Shown one piece after another: positions 1-6,651 of a stretch of DNA of 6,651 nt (within the stretch, counting starts at the first letter, position 1; every line of letters starts with the position of its first letter). Position numbers and translations under genes: made by a program. The stretch lies in contig JBBKWX010000191.1 in assembly GCA_037969175.1 (NCBI GenBank), forward strand, positions 1 through 6,651, read 5' to 3'. Under the pieces are notes generated by a model, which was not told the origin of the DNA, did no database searches, and worked only from the letters and a program-made list of their open reading frames with translations. Source of the DNA: JBBKWX01 sp037969175. Its GTDB lineage: Bacteria > Bacteroidota > Bacteroidia > AKYH767-A > JBBKVM01.

Positions 1-1071
1 TTTGTTGTGTTTATTGCACTCCCTTATCTGATAAGGGAGACACTCAATCCCGGTTATCTGAAAGCTGTGTATGCAAATGAACTTGCCGGGAGATATCTGG
101 AAGTGAAAGAAGGACATTCAGGACCCTTTACATTCTATATAATGCAAATGATACAAGGAGATTTTTCTCCCTGGATCTATCTGATCTTGCCTATGGCTGG
201 TATCGCTTTTTGGAAGGGAGATGAAAAGCTAAGATCGCTGATCAGCTATCTTTTGATCTTGTTACTTGGATATATTTTGATCTTGTCGTTTTCACAAACA
301 AAGATACATTGGTATGCTGCGCCCTTATATCCCATCATGGCATTCATTATAGCCTTAGGTTTGTGGAAAGCACTAGCTTGGATCTATCAGGTTCTAGAGC
401 CAAACCGTACAGTTTCAGCTTCATTTGTTCTACTTATCGTCTTCACAATATTTTATGAGCCATACCATGCAGCAATACTACGATCAGCTCAAAGTAATCT
501 AAAAGAGCGCCCTGAATTGAATTACCGGGATCTGATACGTGATGGAGATGCTTTGTTTCCTGATCAACAGACATTTATCATTCCCAAATTTGATTATAAT
601 TCGCATACAGATTTTTATACAGAGCTAGCAAACCAAGATAGAGAGCGAATACAATACAGATCTATAAAAACGCCTTTTTCGAAAGGGGATACTATATTTT
701 TTTCCGAACGTGAAGTTAGGGATCATATAAATAAAAATTATGTGAGGCAAATTATATCTGACACAGCAGGAAGAAGTATTGCTGTTATATTTGCAAAAAT
801 GGATTTAGATCAAGAAACATTTGAATTGATTGATCGATCGGCATTATGTCAGAATACAAAACATCTTTATTCCCTATACACACAGCAAGTTGCGATTGTT
901 TTAAGCGATAACGAATGGACTAAACTTATATTGGAAAAAGCAAATTTGAACAAGGTAACATTCAAAGCACAATTGGGAAAAGATGCGATATATATATTAA
1001 AATTAGATAATAAAATAAGTGAAGAAGAAGAAAAGTGTGTTGAGGAATTTATTTCATTTTTGGATAATTGA
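1..1071 (+). CDS. ArnT/PMT-like (GT39/GT83-type) membrane glycosyltransferase, 5'-truncated by window edge
   Basis: Only the C-terminal 356 residues are present. The frame is open from base 1, so the GTG at 7 is probably an internal Val, not the start. Numbering from the first visible codon, a loop with GHSGPF (38-43) is followed by GDFSPW and a membrane segment. After another segment (about 79-97) comes SFSQTKIHWYAAPLYP (96-111), which matches the 'S-x-T-K-x-x-W-Y-x-x-P-x-Y-P' signature of ArnT/PMT_2 lipid-linked sugar transferases. Two more hydrophobic segments follow (about 106-125 and 138-152), then a soluble tail of about 200 residues, probably periplasmic. Family members move a sugar from a polyprenyl-phosphate donor to lipid A, protein or glycan outside the membrane. 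The first external loop with the catalytic Asp lies upstream of the window, so activity cannot be judged. The gene ends in TGA, 78 bp before the next gene on the same strand. The family call is firm; donor and acceptor are unknown. Confidence 0.85.
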   Translation, partial: FVVFIALPYLIRETLNPGYLKAVYANELAGRYLEVKEGHSGPFTFYIMQMIQGDFSPWIYLILPMAGIAFWKGDEKLRSLISYLLILLLGYILILSFSQTKIHWYAAPLYPIMAFIIALGLWKALAWIYQVLEPNRTVSASFVLLIVFTIFYEPYHAAILRSAQSNLKERPELNYRDLIRDGDALFPDQQTFIIPKFDYNSHTDFYTELANQDRERIQYRSIKTPFSKGDTIFFSEREVRDHINKNYVRQIISDTAGRSIAVIFAKMDLDQETFELIDRSALCQNTKHLYSLYTQQVAIVLSDNEWTKLILEKANLNKVTFKAQLGKDAIYILKLDNKISEEEEKCVEEFISFLDN

Positions 1072-1099
1072 TCTTACTTTAGTATTAAAGATATCGGAA

Positions 1100-1114
1100 T
1101 ATAAATCATTTATA
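1100..1114. promoter_or_regulatory. AT-rich inverted repeat in the gap before the second gene
   Basis: TATAAATCATTTATA is a perfect inverted repeat of two 7-base arms around a central C. It ends 35 bases before the ATG at 1150. A second small inverted repeat, CTTTA-GTAT-TAAAG, lies at 1077-1090. The size and position would suit an operator or part of a promoter. However, the 78-bp gap is very AT-rich, so chance palindromes are likely. No clear Bacteroidota promoter (TTTG / TAnnTTTG) was found: TACTTTAG at 1075-1082 is one mismatch from the -7 element, but its spacing to an upstream TTTG (1059-1062) is only 12 bases. Confidence 0.2.
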
Positions 1115-1149
1115 AAATTCAAAGCGAATACTCTAAATAAATTTAAAGA

Positions 1150-3018
1150 ATGTTGAAATCCCAAAGATCTCCTTCATTAATTATAACCTGGCTCATAGTA
1201 TTAGTAATCGCTTTTTCGCATATTCTTTTGCCAAAATGGGATTATGAGTTTTATACGAATGAGTTGGGCTGGGATGTTTTATCTTATTACTTATATCTTC
1301 CATTGACATTTATTCATAATGATATTTGTATAAAAGACTTTACAATAATTACGACACTCTTTGAAAAATATCACCCCTCAGAAACCTTCTACCAGGCATT
1401 TCAAATACAAAACGGAAATTATGTTTTAAATTATACACTGGGTTTTGCATTGCTTTTCAGCCCCTTCTTTTTCATTGGTCATATATGGGCTTTGTTGAGT
1501 AATTATCCTGCTGACGGGTTCTCATTTCCATATCATTTTTCTATCGCTACCGGAGTTATGATCTATATTCTCGCCGGGATTTTTATTTTGAGGAAAGTGT
1601 TATTGAAATACTTTACAGAGAAAGTGACATCTGTTGTTCTCATTTTTATGCTTCTTGGAACAAATTATTTTCATGAAGCTGTTCAAGATTACATGATGCC
1701 ACATGCGATGCTTTTTACGTTTTACGCCTTGTTTATTTATCTTGTGATAAAGTGGCATGAAAAACCAAAAGCACGTACTGCCTTTTTTATCGGGTTGTCT
1801 TTCGGAATACTATTTCTGTGTCGACAAAGCGAAGTACTTGCTGCAATAGTAATCTTACTGTGGGGTGTACATAACAAAGAAACATTCCAGGCAAAGATAA
1901 TATTGGTAAAAGAAAACTATGGACATGTTCTATGGATGATCGCAGCAGGTTTTATTGTGGTGATCCCCCAGATGATTTACTGGAAGACAGTAACCGGCTC
2001 CTGGATCTTCTTTAGTATGGAGCGTACTGAAGGATTTAATCTGTTAGCACCTCATATATGGGAGAGTTTATTTAGCTTTAAAAATTCCTGGTTTATTTAT
2101 ACACCAATGATCATTTTTGCATGGTTGGGAATGATCAGTTTATATAGAAGAAAGCGGGAATTGTTTTATCCCATTTTCCTTTTTGCCATTGTCAATTTTT
2201 ATTTACTCAGTTCATGGCTGGCCTGGTGGAATGGCGGTGGTTTTGGAATGCGATATTTTGTCGAATCTTACGTTCTGATGAGTATTCCATTTGGATTTTT
2301 TATTCAGGGTCTTTTTGAACGATGGAAAAGTGTGCAAGTTTTGGTCATTATTCTCATGGTGGGATTCATGGCATTAAACCTATGGCAAACCTGGCAATAC
2401 GCACATTTTGTGATGCCACACGATGGAAAGAATATAGCATTTTATAAAGCAAACTTTTTCAGAACCAAGGGGGATCCGGAGGTATGGAGATTGTTGGACG
2501 TACAGCGTAAACATGGAGAGTTTGAAGAGTTCAGCAATCCAGAGGATTACAATAAAAAAACTGTTGGATATTATAATTATTCCGATATAAATACCTCCTA
2601 CATTTCTCCGGATTACCAAGACTCTACTGTTTTTTTTAGTCCACCCTATTCCTGTAAATTGACAAAAGAGTATCCTTATTCTCCGGTCGTAAGGATACCT
2701 TTTAATGCGTTAACCTCGCGGGAACATGCATGGGTCAGAGTAACTGTCAAATATTTCCCTATTTATGATCTAAAGGAAAACCCGGCCAGTATTGTGGTTC
2801 ACATGGATTATCTGAAAAGGAATTTTTATTACAGAGGATTTGATCTGGATAAATATCCTTACAAATTAAATGAATGGAACACGATCTCTTTTGATTATCT
2901 GACACCGTATCCTTTCGACTTTGAAAAGGAAAAACTCAGTGCTTATTTATGGCTCAGAGGAGATAAGCCCATTTATTTTGACGACTTCCATGTGGAAGCT
3001 TTTGAACGAAAGTGGTAA
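1150..3018 (+). CDS. Polytopic GT-C-like membrane protein with C-terminal beta-sandwich-like domain
   Basis: The protein has 622 residues. An in-frame TAA at 1144-1146 rules out an earlier start; the ATG at 1150 follows an A-rich leader without Shine-Dalgarno. About 12 hydrophobic segments are visible between residues 10 and 413, including 10-28, 95-115, 131-150, 184-202, 258-277, 313-331, 338-355, 371-388 and 393-413. The first external loop carries GWDVLSYYLYLP (40-51); an Asp in this loop (D42) is where GT-C enzymes place their acidic catalytic residue. Further conserved-looking motifs are FSPFFFIGH (103-111), SWFIYTP (313-319) and WLAWWNGGGFGMRYF (356-370). These resemble uncharacterised Bacteroidota membrane glycosyltransferase-like proteins, though I cannot name a characterised family. 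Residues from about 455 to 622 are soluble and rich in alternating strands, ending in YLWLRGDKPIYFDDFHVEAF (599-618), a look shared with jelly-roll carbohydrate-binding domains. The gene probably shares a transcript with the upstream transferase. Membrane topology is clear; enzyme function is inferred. Confidence 0.8.
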   Translation: MLKSQRSPSLIITWLIVLVIAFSHILLPKWDYEFYTNELGWDVLSYYLYLPLTFIHNDICIKDFTIITTLFEKYHPSETFYQAFQIQNGNYVLNYTLGFALLFSPFFFIGHIWALLSNYPADGFSFPYHFSIATGVMIYILAGIFILRKVLLKYFTEKVTSVVLIFMLLGTNYFHEAVQDYMMPHAMLFTFYALFIYLVIKWHEKPKARTAFFIGLSFGILFLCRQSEVLAAIVILLWGVHNKETFQAKIILVKENYGHVLWMIAAGFIVVIPQMIYWKTVTGSWIFFSMERTEGFNLLAPHIWESLFSFKNSWFIYTPMIIFAWLGMISLYRRKRELFYPIFLFAIVNFYLLSSWLAWWNGGGFGMRYFVESYVLMSIPFGFFIQGLFERWKSVQVLVIILMVGFMALNLWQTWQYAHFVMPHDGKNIAFYKANFFRTKGDPEVWRLLDVQRKHGEFEEFSNPEDYNKKTVGYYNYSDINTSYISPDYQDSTVFFSPPYSCKLTKEYPYSPVVRIPFNALTSREHAWVRVTVKYFPIYDLKENPASIVVHMDYLKRNFYYRGFDLDKYPYKLNEWNTISFDYLTPYPFDFEKEKLSAYLWLRGDKPIYFDDFHVEAFERKW

Positions 3019-3030
3019 TACTGCAGTATT
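3017..3030. repeat. 14-bp perfect palindrome at the convergent gene junction
   Basis: AATACTGCAGTATT is its own reverse complement. It overlaps the last two bases of the TAA stop of the rightward gene and lies in the 53-bp gap (3019-3071) between convergent genes. As RNA it could form a 5-bp stem with a TGCA loop; alternatively TACTG (3019-3023) could pair with CAGTA (3037-3041). The only nearby T-run on the + strand is short (TTTT, 3044-3047). It is therefore at best a weak bidirectional terminator, or a protein-binding palindrome. No stronger terminator is visible in this gap. Confidence 0.4.
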
Positions 3031-3071
3031 CTCCAACAGTAGATTTTGTAATTTGAATCTTTGAAAAGAAA

Positions 3072-3800
3072 CTATTTACTTTTGAATAATCCATATTTTA
3101 GAATACAATACAAAGCCCGGAAACCGTCTTTCCAGTTGATCTTTTTCCCTTCGGCATAAGTTCTTCCATAATAAGAAATACCAACTTCATAGATCCTTAT
3201 TTTCGATATCCGCGAGATCTTAGCCGTTACTTCGGGTTCAAAGCCAAAGCGATTTTCTTTTATTTCTATTCCTTGAATTATTTCTCTTTTGAATAATTTA
3301 TAACAAGTTTCCATATCCGACAAATTCAGATTAGTAAACATATTGGAAGCAAATGTAAGGATCTTGTTACCTATCGAATGCCAAAAGAACAGGATGCGAT
3401 GCGGCTTGCCACCTATGAATCTGGAACCGTATACTACATCTGCAAACCCATCCAAAATGGGTTTTAATAAAATGTTGAATTCCTGAGGATCATACTCCAG
3501 ATCCGCGTCTTGAATAATGACGTAATCTCCGGTGGCATTCTTGATACCTGTACGTATTGCAGCACCTTTTCCCTGGTTTACTTCATGGTTTAATACCCGA
3601 GCTTGAAAATCCGGATTATCATTCAGAAATTCATTTAGCTTATCTACAGTATTATCTTTTGAACAGTCATTGACGATGATGATCTCTTTTTTCATTCCTG
3701 AAATTAGAACAACATCCCTTAGTCGTCCCAGTATATTGTGTATGGTAGGACCTTCGTTATAAGCGGGAATTATAATGGTCAATGTTTGCGTGGCTGTCAT
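3072..3800 (-). CDS. Family 2 glycosyltransferase, polyprenyl-phosphate sugar synthase type (DPM1-like)
   Basis: This 242-residue enzyme probably transfers a sugar (mannose, glucose or similar) from a nucleotide donor to a polyprenyl phosphate on the cytoplasmic face. It has the full GT-A motif series: TIIIPAYNE (8-16), IVNDCSKDNT (42-51), NQGKGAAIRTG (75-85), the metal-binding DAD in IIQDADLEYDP (95-105), YGSRF (124-128), SDMETCYKLF (161-170), FGFEPEVTAKI (185-195) and a C-terminal YYGRTYAEGKKINWKDG (210-226). The motif with EGKKI and WKDG is characteristic of bacterial dolichyl-phosphate-mannose-synthase-like proteins. There are no C-terminal membrane helices, unlike GtrB-type enzymes, so it resembles the short soluble or peripheral DPM1 class. 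An in-frame TGA two codons upstream (3807-3809) rules out an earlier start. It begins 12 bp after the stop of the 529-residue membrane protein gene, so the two are almost certainly one operon. The protein looks intact. The family is secure; sugar identity is not. Confidence 0.93.
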   Translation of the reverse strand: MTATQTLTIIIPAYNEGPTIHNILGRLRDVVLISGMKKEIIIVNDCSKDNTVDKLNEFLNDNPDFQARVLNHEVNQGKGAAIRTGIKNATGDYVIIQDADLEYDPQEFNILLKPILDGFADVVYGSRFIGGKPHRILFFWHSIGNKILTFASNMFTNLNLSDMETCYKLFKREIIQGIEIKENRFGFEPEVTAKISRISKIRIYEVGISYYGRTYAEGKKINWKDGFRALYCILKYGLFKSK

Positions 3801-3812
3801 ATCAAATCAATT

Positions 3813-5402
3813 TTACTTTACTATAAATAAGTCTATTTCTCCATACTCCATACTTCGTAACCAGTCAATTCTGGCAGCTTCATTCAATTCAAACCAGAAA
3901 GCTGTATAGCTTCCCGGAGATGATCCGCTGTAGGCATTTATGGTCCTCAGGTGAAGATCCTGGCAAGCCAGCATTGCATCAAGTTGATACGCTGCAGGTC
4001 CTTTTTCGTCAATATGAGCCGGTTCGTAGGATACAATACTTCCGGAAGGTAAGTGCTTTATTTTTTGTTTCAGATATTCAACTCTGCCTTGAGCTTCTTC
4101 TTTCCTTGTCTTGTAAATTGATTCGGATTCAAAATAATTATCAGCAATTATTACAAAAGTAAAAATGACAAATATAAGAACCGAATACCGTGGCAGACGT
4201 GTAAATAATTTTTGAGTGATGAATGCAACGGCAATGGCAAAAAAGATCAACTCTACATTGATGATTCGTGTCAAAGACCGCATGGAACTGAATCCGGGGA
4301 TAGTAAATAATATTCTATACAATGAGATATCACCGAATCTTATGAAGAGTAAAATAGTGATCAAGCTTGTAGCAAACAAAAGAGAAGAAATATTCAGGGT
4401 TGAATTTATAGTAGCTCCGGATTTTCGTTTAGCAATGATAAAATATGCCCAGAGTAAAAGTCCAAGAATGGCTATGGCACCCGGAAAAAGTTGATGATCC
4501 CACCAGGCAGTTTCATGATCCGCAATTCTGTCAAGGGAGTTCCATAATAGACTTCCGTGTTGACTATAAACGAAAGACTTTAATGATGGGATCGTTGCTA
4601 CTATGCTATCGTAGGAAATTGAAGGCATTTGTTTCGCTCGTTCCAGATAGGGTTTCATGAGCACAAAAAGCAATGTTCCATTTACGACAAGTGATATTCC
4701 TAATGAACTTACCCATTTGGCATTTCTTAATTTTTGAATCAACAATTTTCTTTTATAGATAAAGATGAACAAGAGGAGAAGCCCCATGGGTACAGCCAGC
4801 ATGAATCCCAGATAAATGCCGCAATAAAACTGTACAACCAGGAAAAAAAGCGCAAGCCAGAAATATTTCGAATTCAGATCTTCTGCGAATTTTATACACA
4901 TCCATAAGACCAGTGGCACAGGAAATCTTGCAAAAGTTTGCGCATGCGTCATCTGAGATTGCAAGGCTAAGGAGAAAGCAAATATCATTGCTCCTAACGC
5001 AGCAGCATAATTATTCTTGAAAGTAGATCGGAGAAATAAATAGGCACATGCATAGTTCAAGGCTGTAATGAACAGGTACCACAGTTGAAAAGATGTTTCC
5101 CTGTCATAATTCAAAAAACGAAATGCAGCATATATGGGAACTGATCCCAATAAATTATCGGAATAGGTAATAACATTTGCCTCCGGAAACATAAATGGAG
5201 CTCCCCAGTAATACTGGATCTTCCCACTAAGGAATAAATAACCATGCTCAAGGATATACATATTAAACCTTGCATCACCCAAGTCGCCGGGAAAAAACTG
5301 AAAATCAAAACCTATGCTCTTGAATGTGATGAACACCATACCGAGTACCAACCCAAAAAGAATAGGAAATGTTTCTTTCCAATATTTATGGATAAGGTTC
5401 AT
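3813..5402 (-). CDS. Polytopic GT-C-like membrane protein of unknown specificity
   Basis: The protein has 529 residues. The ATG is the first possible start: an in-frame TAA (5421-5423) lies seven codons upstream with no other start codon between. A short basic N-terminus precedes the first membrane segment (12-28). The following loop contains FFPGDLGDARFN (36-47), with acidic residues D40 and D43 placed like the first-loop Asp of GT-C enzymes. Further landmarks are WGAPFMFPE (66-74), YSDNLLGSVPIY (80-91), MTHAQTFARFPVPLVLW (151-167), HETAWWDHQLFPG (296-308) and PGFSSMRSLTRI (369-380). About 11-13 hydrophobic segments run to residue 421. The last 105 residues are soluble, probably periplasmic, with LDAMLACQDL (474-483) and NAYSGSSPGSYTAFW (489-503). 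The pattern resembles uncharacterised bacterial GT-C-like and YfhO-like membrane proteins. The downstream lipid-sugar synthase 12 bp away makes it the most likely user of that enzyme's product. The membrane nature is certain; transferase activity is inferred. Confidence 0.8.
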   Translation of the reverse strand: MNLIHKYWKETFPILFGLVLGMVFITFKSIGFDFQFFPGDLGDARFNMYILEHGYLFLSGKIQYYWGAPFMFPEANVITYSDNLLGSVPIYAAFRFLNYDRETSFQLWYLFITALNYACAYLFLRSTFKNNYAAALGAMIFAFSLALQSQMTHAQTFARFPVPLVLWMCIKFAEDLNSKYFWLALFFLVVQFYCGIYLGFMLAVPMGLLLLFIFIYKRKLLIQKLRNAKWVSSLGISLVVNGTLLFVLMKPYLERAKQMPSISYDSIVATIPSLKSFVYSQHGSLLWNSLDRIADHETAWWDHQLFPGAIAILGLLLWAYFIIAKRKSGATINSTLNISSLLFATSLITILLFIRFGDISLYRILFTIPGFSSMRSLTRIINVELIFFAIAVAFITQKLFTRLPRYSVLIFVIFTFVIIADNYFESESIYKTRKEEAQGRVEYLKQKIKHLPSGSIVSYEPAHIDEKGPAAYQLDAMLACQDLHLRTINAYSGSSPGSYTAFWFELNEAARIDWLRSMEYGEIDLFIVK

Positions 5403-5502
5403 AGATTTTGGCTTGTGGGATTAAAATTCAGGTATTTTAAAGATCTCAATTTCAAAGTTTTGTGATTGCTGCGTTTGTTGAGCTTCGGATAGCAAAAGAA
5501 AG

Positions 5503-5527
5503 AAAAAAATCAATGCAGTTTGCGATT
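5503..5527 (-). terminator. Possible weak intrinsic terminator downstream of the DUF2079-type gene
   Basis: Read on the minus strand, AAT-c-GCA, loop AAC, then TGC-ATT (5527 down to 5512) forms a 6-bp stem with one bulged C. Two bases later a run of seven T (5509-5503) begins, followed by more pyrimidines (CTTTCTTTT). This has the layout of an intrinsic terminator, about 90 bases past the stop of the upstream minus-strand gene, but the stem is short and AT-rich. A second identical 10-mer containing a T7 run (5571-5580) has no convincing hairpin before it. If real, the site would separate the DUF2079-type gene from the downstream two-gene operon. Confidence 0.25.
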
Positions 5528-5540
5528 TAGATGTATAGCG

Positions 5541-5549
5541 TTATCCACA
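5541..5549 (+). other. Single consensus DnaA-box sequence in the intergenic gap
   Basis: TTATCCACA is an exact match to the bacterial DnaA-box consensus TTATNCACA. It lies inside the 216-bp gap (5403-5618). No second box and no DUE-like structure was seen nearby, and no dnaA or dnaN gene is present, so this is not evidence for an origin. It may be a lone titration or regulatory site, or chance: about 0.2 matches to this consensus are expected on both strands of a window this size at equal base frequencies. Confidence 0.2.
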
Positions 5550-5618
5550 ATCTGAGTTAGGCCAAATAGCAGAAAAAAATTCTTCAGTCAGATCTTACTT
5601 CACTATAAAAGAAATCGT

Positions 5619-6651
5619 TCAGTTCATTTTCCTAAACAATATGATCCCTTCCTCAGAATTTAGCTTTTCCCATTTCTCATTATTCTCTATAGACACAATC
5701 ATCTCTTGATATAAATCGGCTATATCTGCAGCTTGCCTTTCACCCGACATCACAATGATATATGCTGCATCAGCGATCTCAGGAAAGAGATAGATCTTGT
5801 CACAAAAAGCCAAATGAGGAATCAGACAGGATTCAGCACTTACGATGGCATCTTCCGGAATGGTCCTCAACAGCGCTCTGATCGTTTTAACATCCGGTTC
5901 ACGACTATAATGCGCTGCCTGATAAAACCGATGCCTACCCGGATCATACCACTTCGAAGGGGGAGAATCGAGATAAGAGAATGTAGTGATGGTAGCAGCA
6001 GTAATGCTTCCTATGACTAGCCATTTTTGGAGTTGCGAATTTATTATATCATCGAGACAAGAAAATAAAGCTATGCTGATGATAGGAATAAATTCAATGG
6101 AATAGTGATAGGATGGTCCCCATTTTAACAGATCATCATTAAACATCTTTTGAAAATAAATGGGGATAAGCATGATCAGGAATGTTGGTCTTACAAGTAA
6201 AGCCCATCCTCCGGTAAACAATACCATCAGATGCAGTCGCATCTTCAATCCATCACCTGAGGCATCAGTAGTGTGATTTACAAAAAGATACTTTATTACG
6301 GTTAGGGGTTCGGTGATCAGAGTGGTAATTATTCCCGAAAAATTATTTCCTAAAACTGAATATTTTAGATGATGATATTGAGCAACTCCACCTCCCAAAG
6401 CAGGCATCACAAATTTGATTATCAATATAAAATAAAGAAGGGAAATACCGGAAGCCAGTATGCCAAATTTTAGTTTTTCTTTTTCCTTAAAATTGGATAT
6501 TGCAAGACCCAGAAATAGAAAGATACCCCATAATGCCATGTTTTCTTTGGAGATTAGAAACAAGCATACCAACAGAAAAAATGGTTTCCACTTTGCTTGA
6601 TCGAATGTGAGAAACAACCAGGGAACCAGCATTGCAGCGACTACATTATCA
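5619..6651 (-). CDS. DUF2079-type integral membrane protein, 5' end beyond window
   Basis: The last 343 codons are present. The frame stays open to the right edge (DNVVAA precedes the Met at 6632), so that Met is probably internal. Numbering from that Met, hydrophobic segments lie at about 1-10, 18-27, 33-46, 57-78, 135-160, 180-193 and 203-219, followed by a soluble C-terminal region of about 115 residues. Features matching DUF2079 are the SKEN motif (28-31) after a hydrophobic segment, YSVLGNN (91-97), the segment with SYHYSIEFIPII (174-185), and SAESCLIPHLAFCDKIYLFPE (265-285 overall). DUF2079 proteins are predicted polytopic membrane proteins of unknown function, distantly related to GT-C glycosyltransferases. 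The N-terminal third, where a catalytic loop would lie, is missing here. The gene is followed by a 216-bp gap, so it may not share a transcript with the next two minus-strand genes. Family call good; activity unknown. Confidence 0.8.
   Translation of the reverse strand, partial: DNVVAAMLVPWLFLTFDQAKWKPFFLLVCLFLISKENMALWGIFLFLGLAISNFKEKEKLKFGILASGISLLYFILIIKFVMPALGGGVAQYHHLKYSVLGNNFSGIITTLITEPLTVIKYLFVNHTTDASGDGLKMRLHLMVLFTGGWALLVRPTFLIMLIPIYFQKMFNDDLLKWGPSYHYSIEFIPIISIALFSCLDDIINSQLQKWLVIGSITAATITTFSYLDSPPSKWYDPGRHRFYQAAHYSREPDVKTIRALLRTIPEDAIVSAESCLIPHLAFCDKIYLFPEIADAAYIIVMSGERQAADIADLYQEMIVSIENNEKWEKLNSEEGIILFRKMN

Noticed and set aside
7..9. GTG as start codon of the first gene
   Set aside because: The frame is open to base 1, and the protein begins mid-family without the N-terminal catalytic loop, so the gene starts outside the window.
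2380..2619. Minus-strand 79-codon open frame inside the 622-residue gene
   Set aside because: It lies wholly within a convincing gene on the other strand and its translation has no recognisable features.
3920..4660. Three plus-strand open frames (80, 92 and 71 codons)
   Set aside because: All are antisense to the 529-residue membrane protein gene and have no family-like motifs.
5244..5465. 73-codon plus-strand frame extending into the intergenic gap
   Set aside because: Most of it is antisense to the N-terminal coding region of the minus-strand gene; basic, compositionally odd translation, no recognisable domain.
5501..5580. Direct repeat AGAAAAAAAT at 5501-5510 and 5571-5580, 70 bases apart
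   Set aside because: The repeat is a low-complexity A-run in AT-rich non-coding DNA; no longer shared flank supports a mobile-element or iteron origin.
5403..5618. Bacteroidota-type promoter for the leftward operon
   Set aside because: No TAnnTTTG with a correctly spaced upstream TTTG was found on the minus strand. The closest (AAACTTTG, near 5455-5462) has one mismatch, and the nearest TTTG upstream of it is too far away.
5733..6020. 95-codon plus-strand frame
   Set aside because: Antisense shadow of the DUF2079-type gene, with no coding character of its own.
1..6651. CRISPR array, tRNA, insertion sequence or toxin-antitoxin system
   Set aside because: No regularly spaced repeats, no tRNA-like cloverleaf, no transposase motifs or terminal repeats, and no small paired genes were seen.

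Overview
The window is AT-rich and densely coding, with five genes, two of them cut by the window edges. None of the three visible starts has a Shine-Dalgarno sequence; the bases before two of them (1150 and 3800) are strongly A/T-rich. Together with the protein families, this suggests a member of the Bacteroidota. That assignment is an inference; no rRNA or other marker gene is present. No tRNA, rRNA, CRISPR array, transposase or integrase was found.

Layout: two genes run rightward, the 3' part of an ArnT/PMT-like glycosyltransferase (1-1071) and a 622-residue polytopic membrane protein with a soluble C-terminal domain (1150-3018). They converge on three leftward genes. In transcription order these are a DUF2079-type membrane protein (5619-6651, its 5' end beyond the window), a 529-residue polytopic membrane protein (3813-5402) and a soluble family 2 glycosyltransferase of the polyprenyl-phosphate sugar synthase type (3072-3800). 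The last two are 12 bp apart and very probably co-transcribed. Non-coding DNA is limited to gaps of 78, 53, 12 and 216 bp.

Working model: the family 2 enzyme loads a sugar from a nucleotide donor onto a polyprenyl phosphate at the cytoplasmic face. One or more of the four large membrane proteins, which look like GT-C fold enzymes or relatives, then use such lipid-linked sugars on the periplasmic side to modify a glycan, lipid or protein. The family 2 call is strong. The GT-C role is well supported for the first gene, plausible for the second and fourth, and only family-level for the DUF2079 gene. Donor sugar and acceptor cannot be read from the sequence. The unusual feature is four non-identical GT-C-like proteins beside one lipid-sugar synthase; both window edges cut such genes, so the cluster continues outside.
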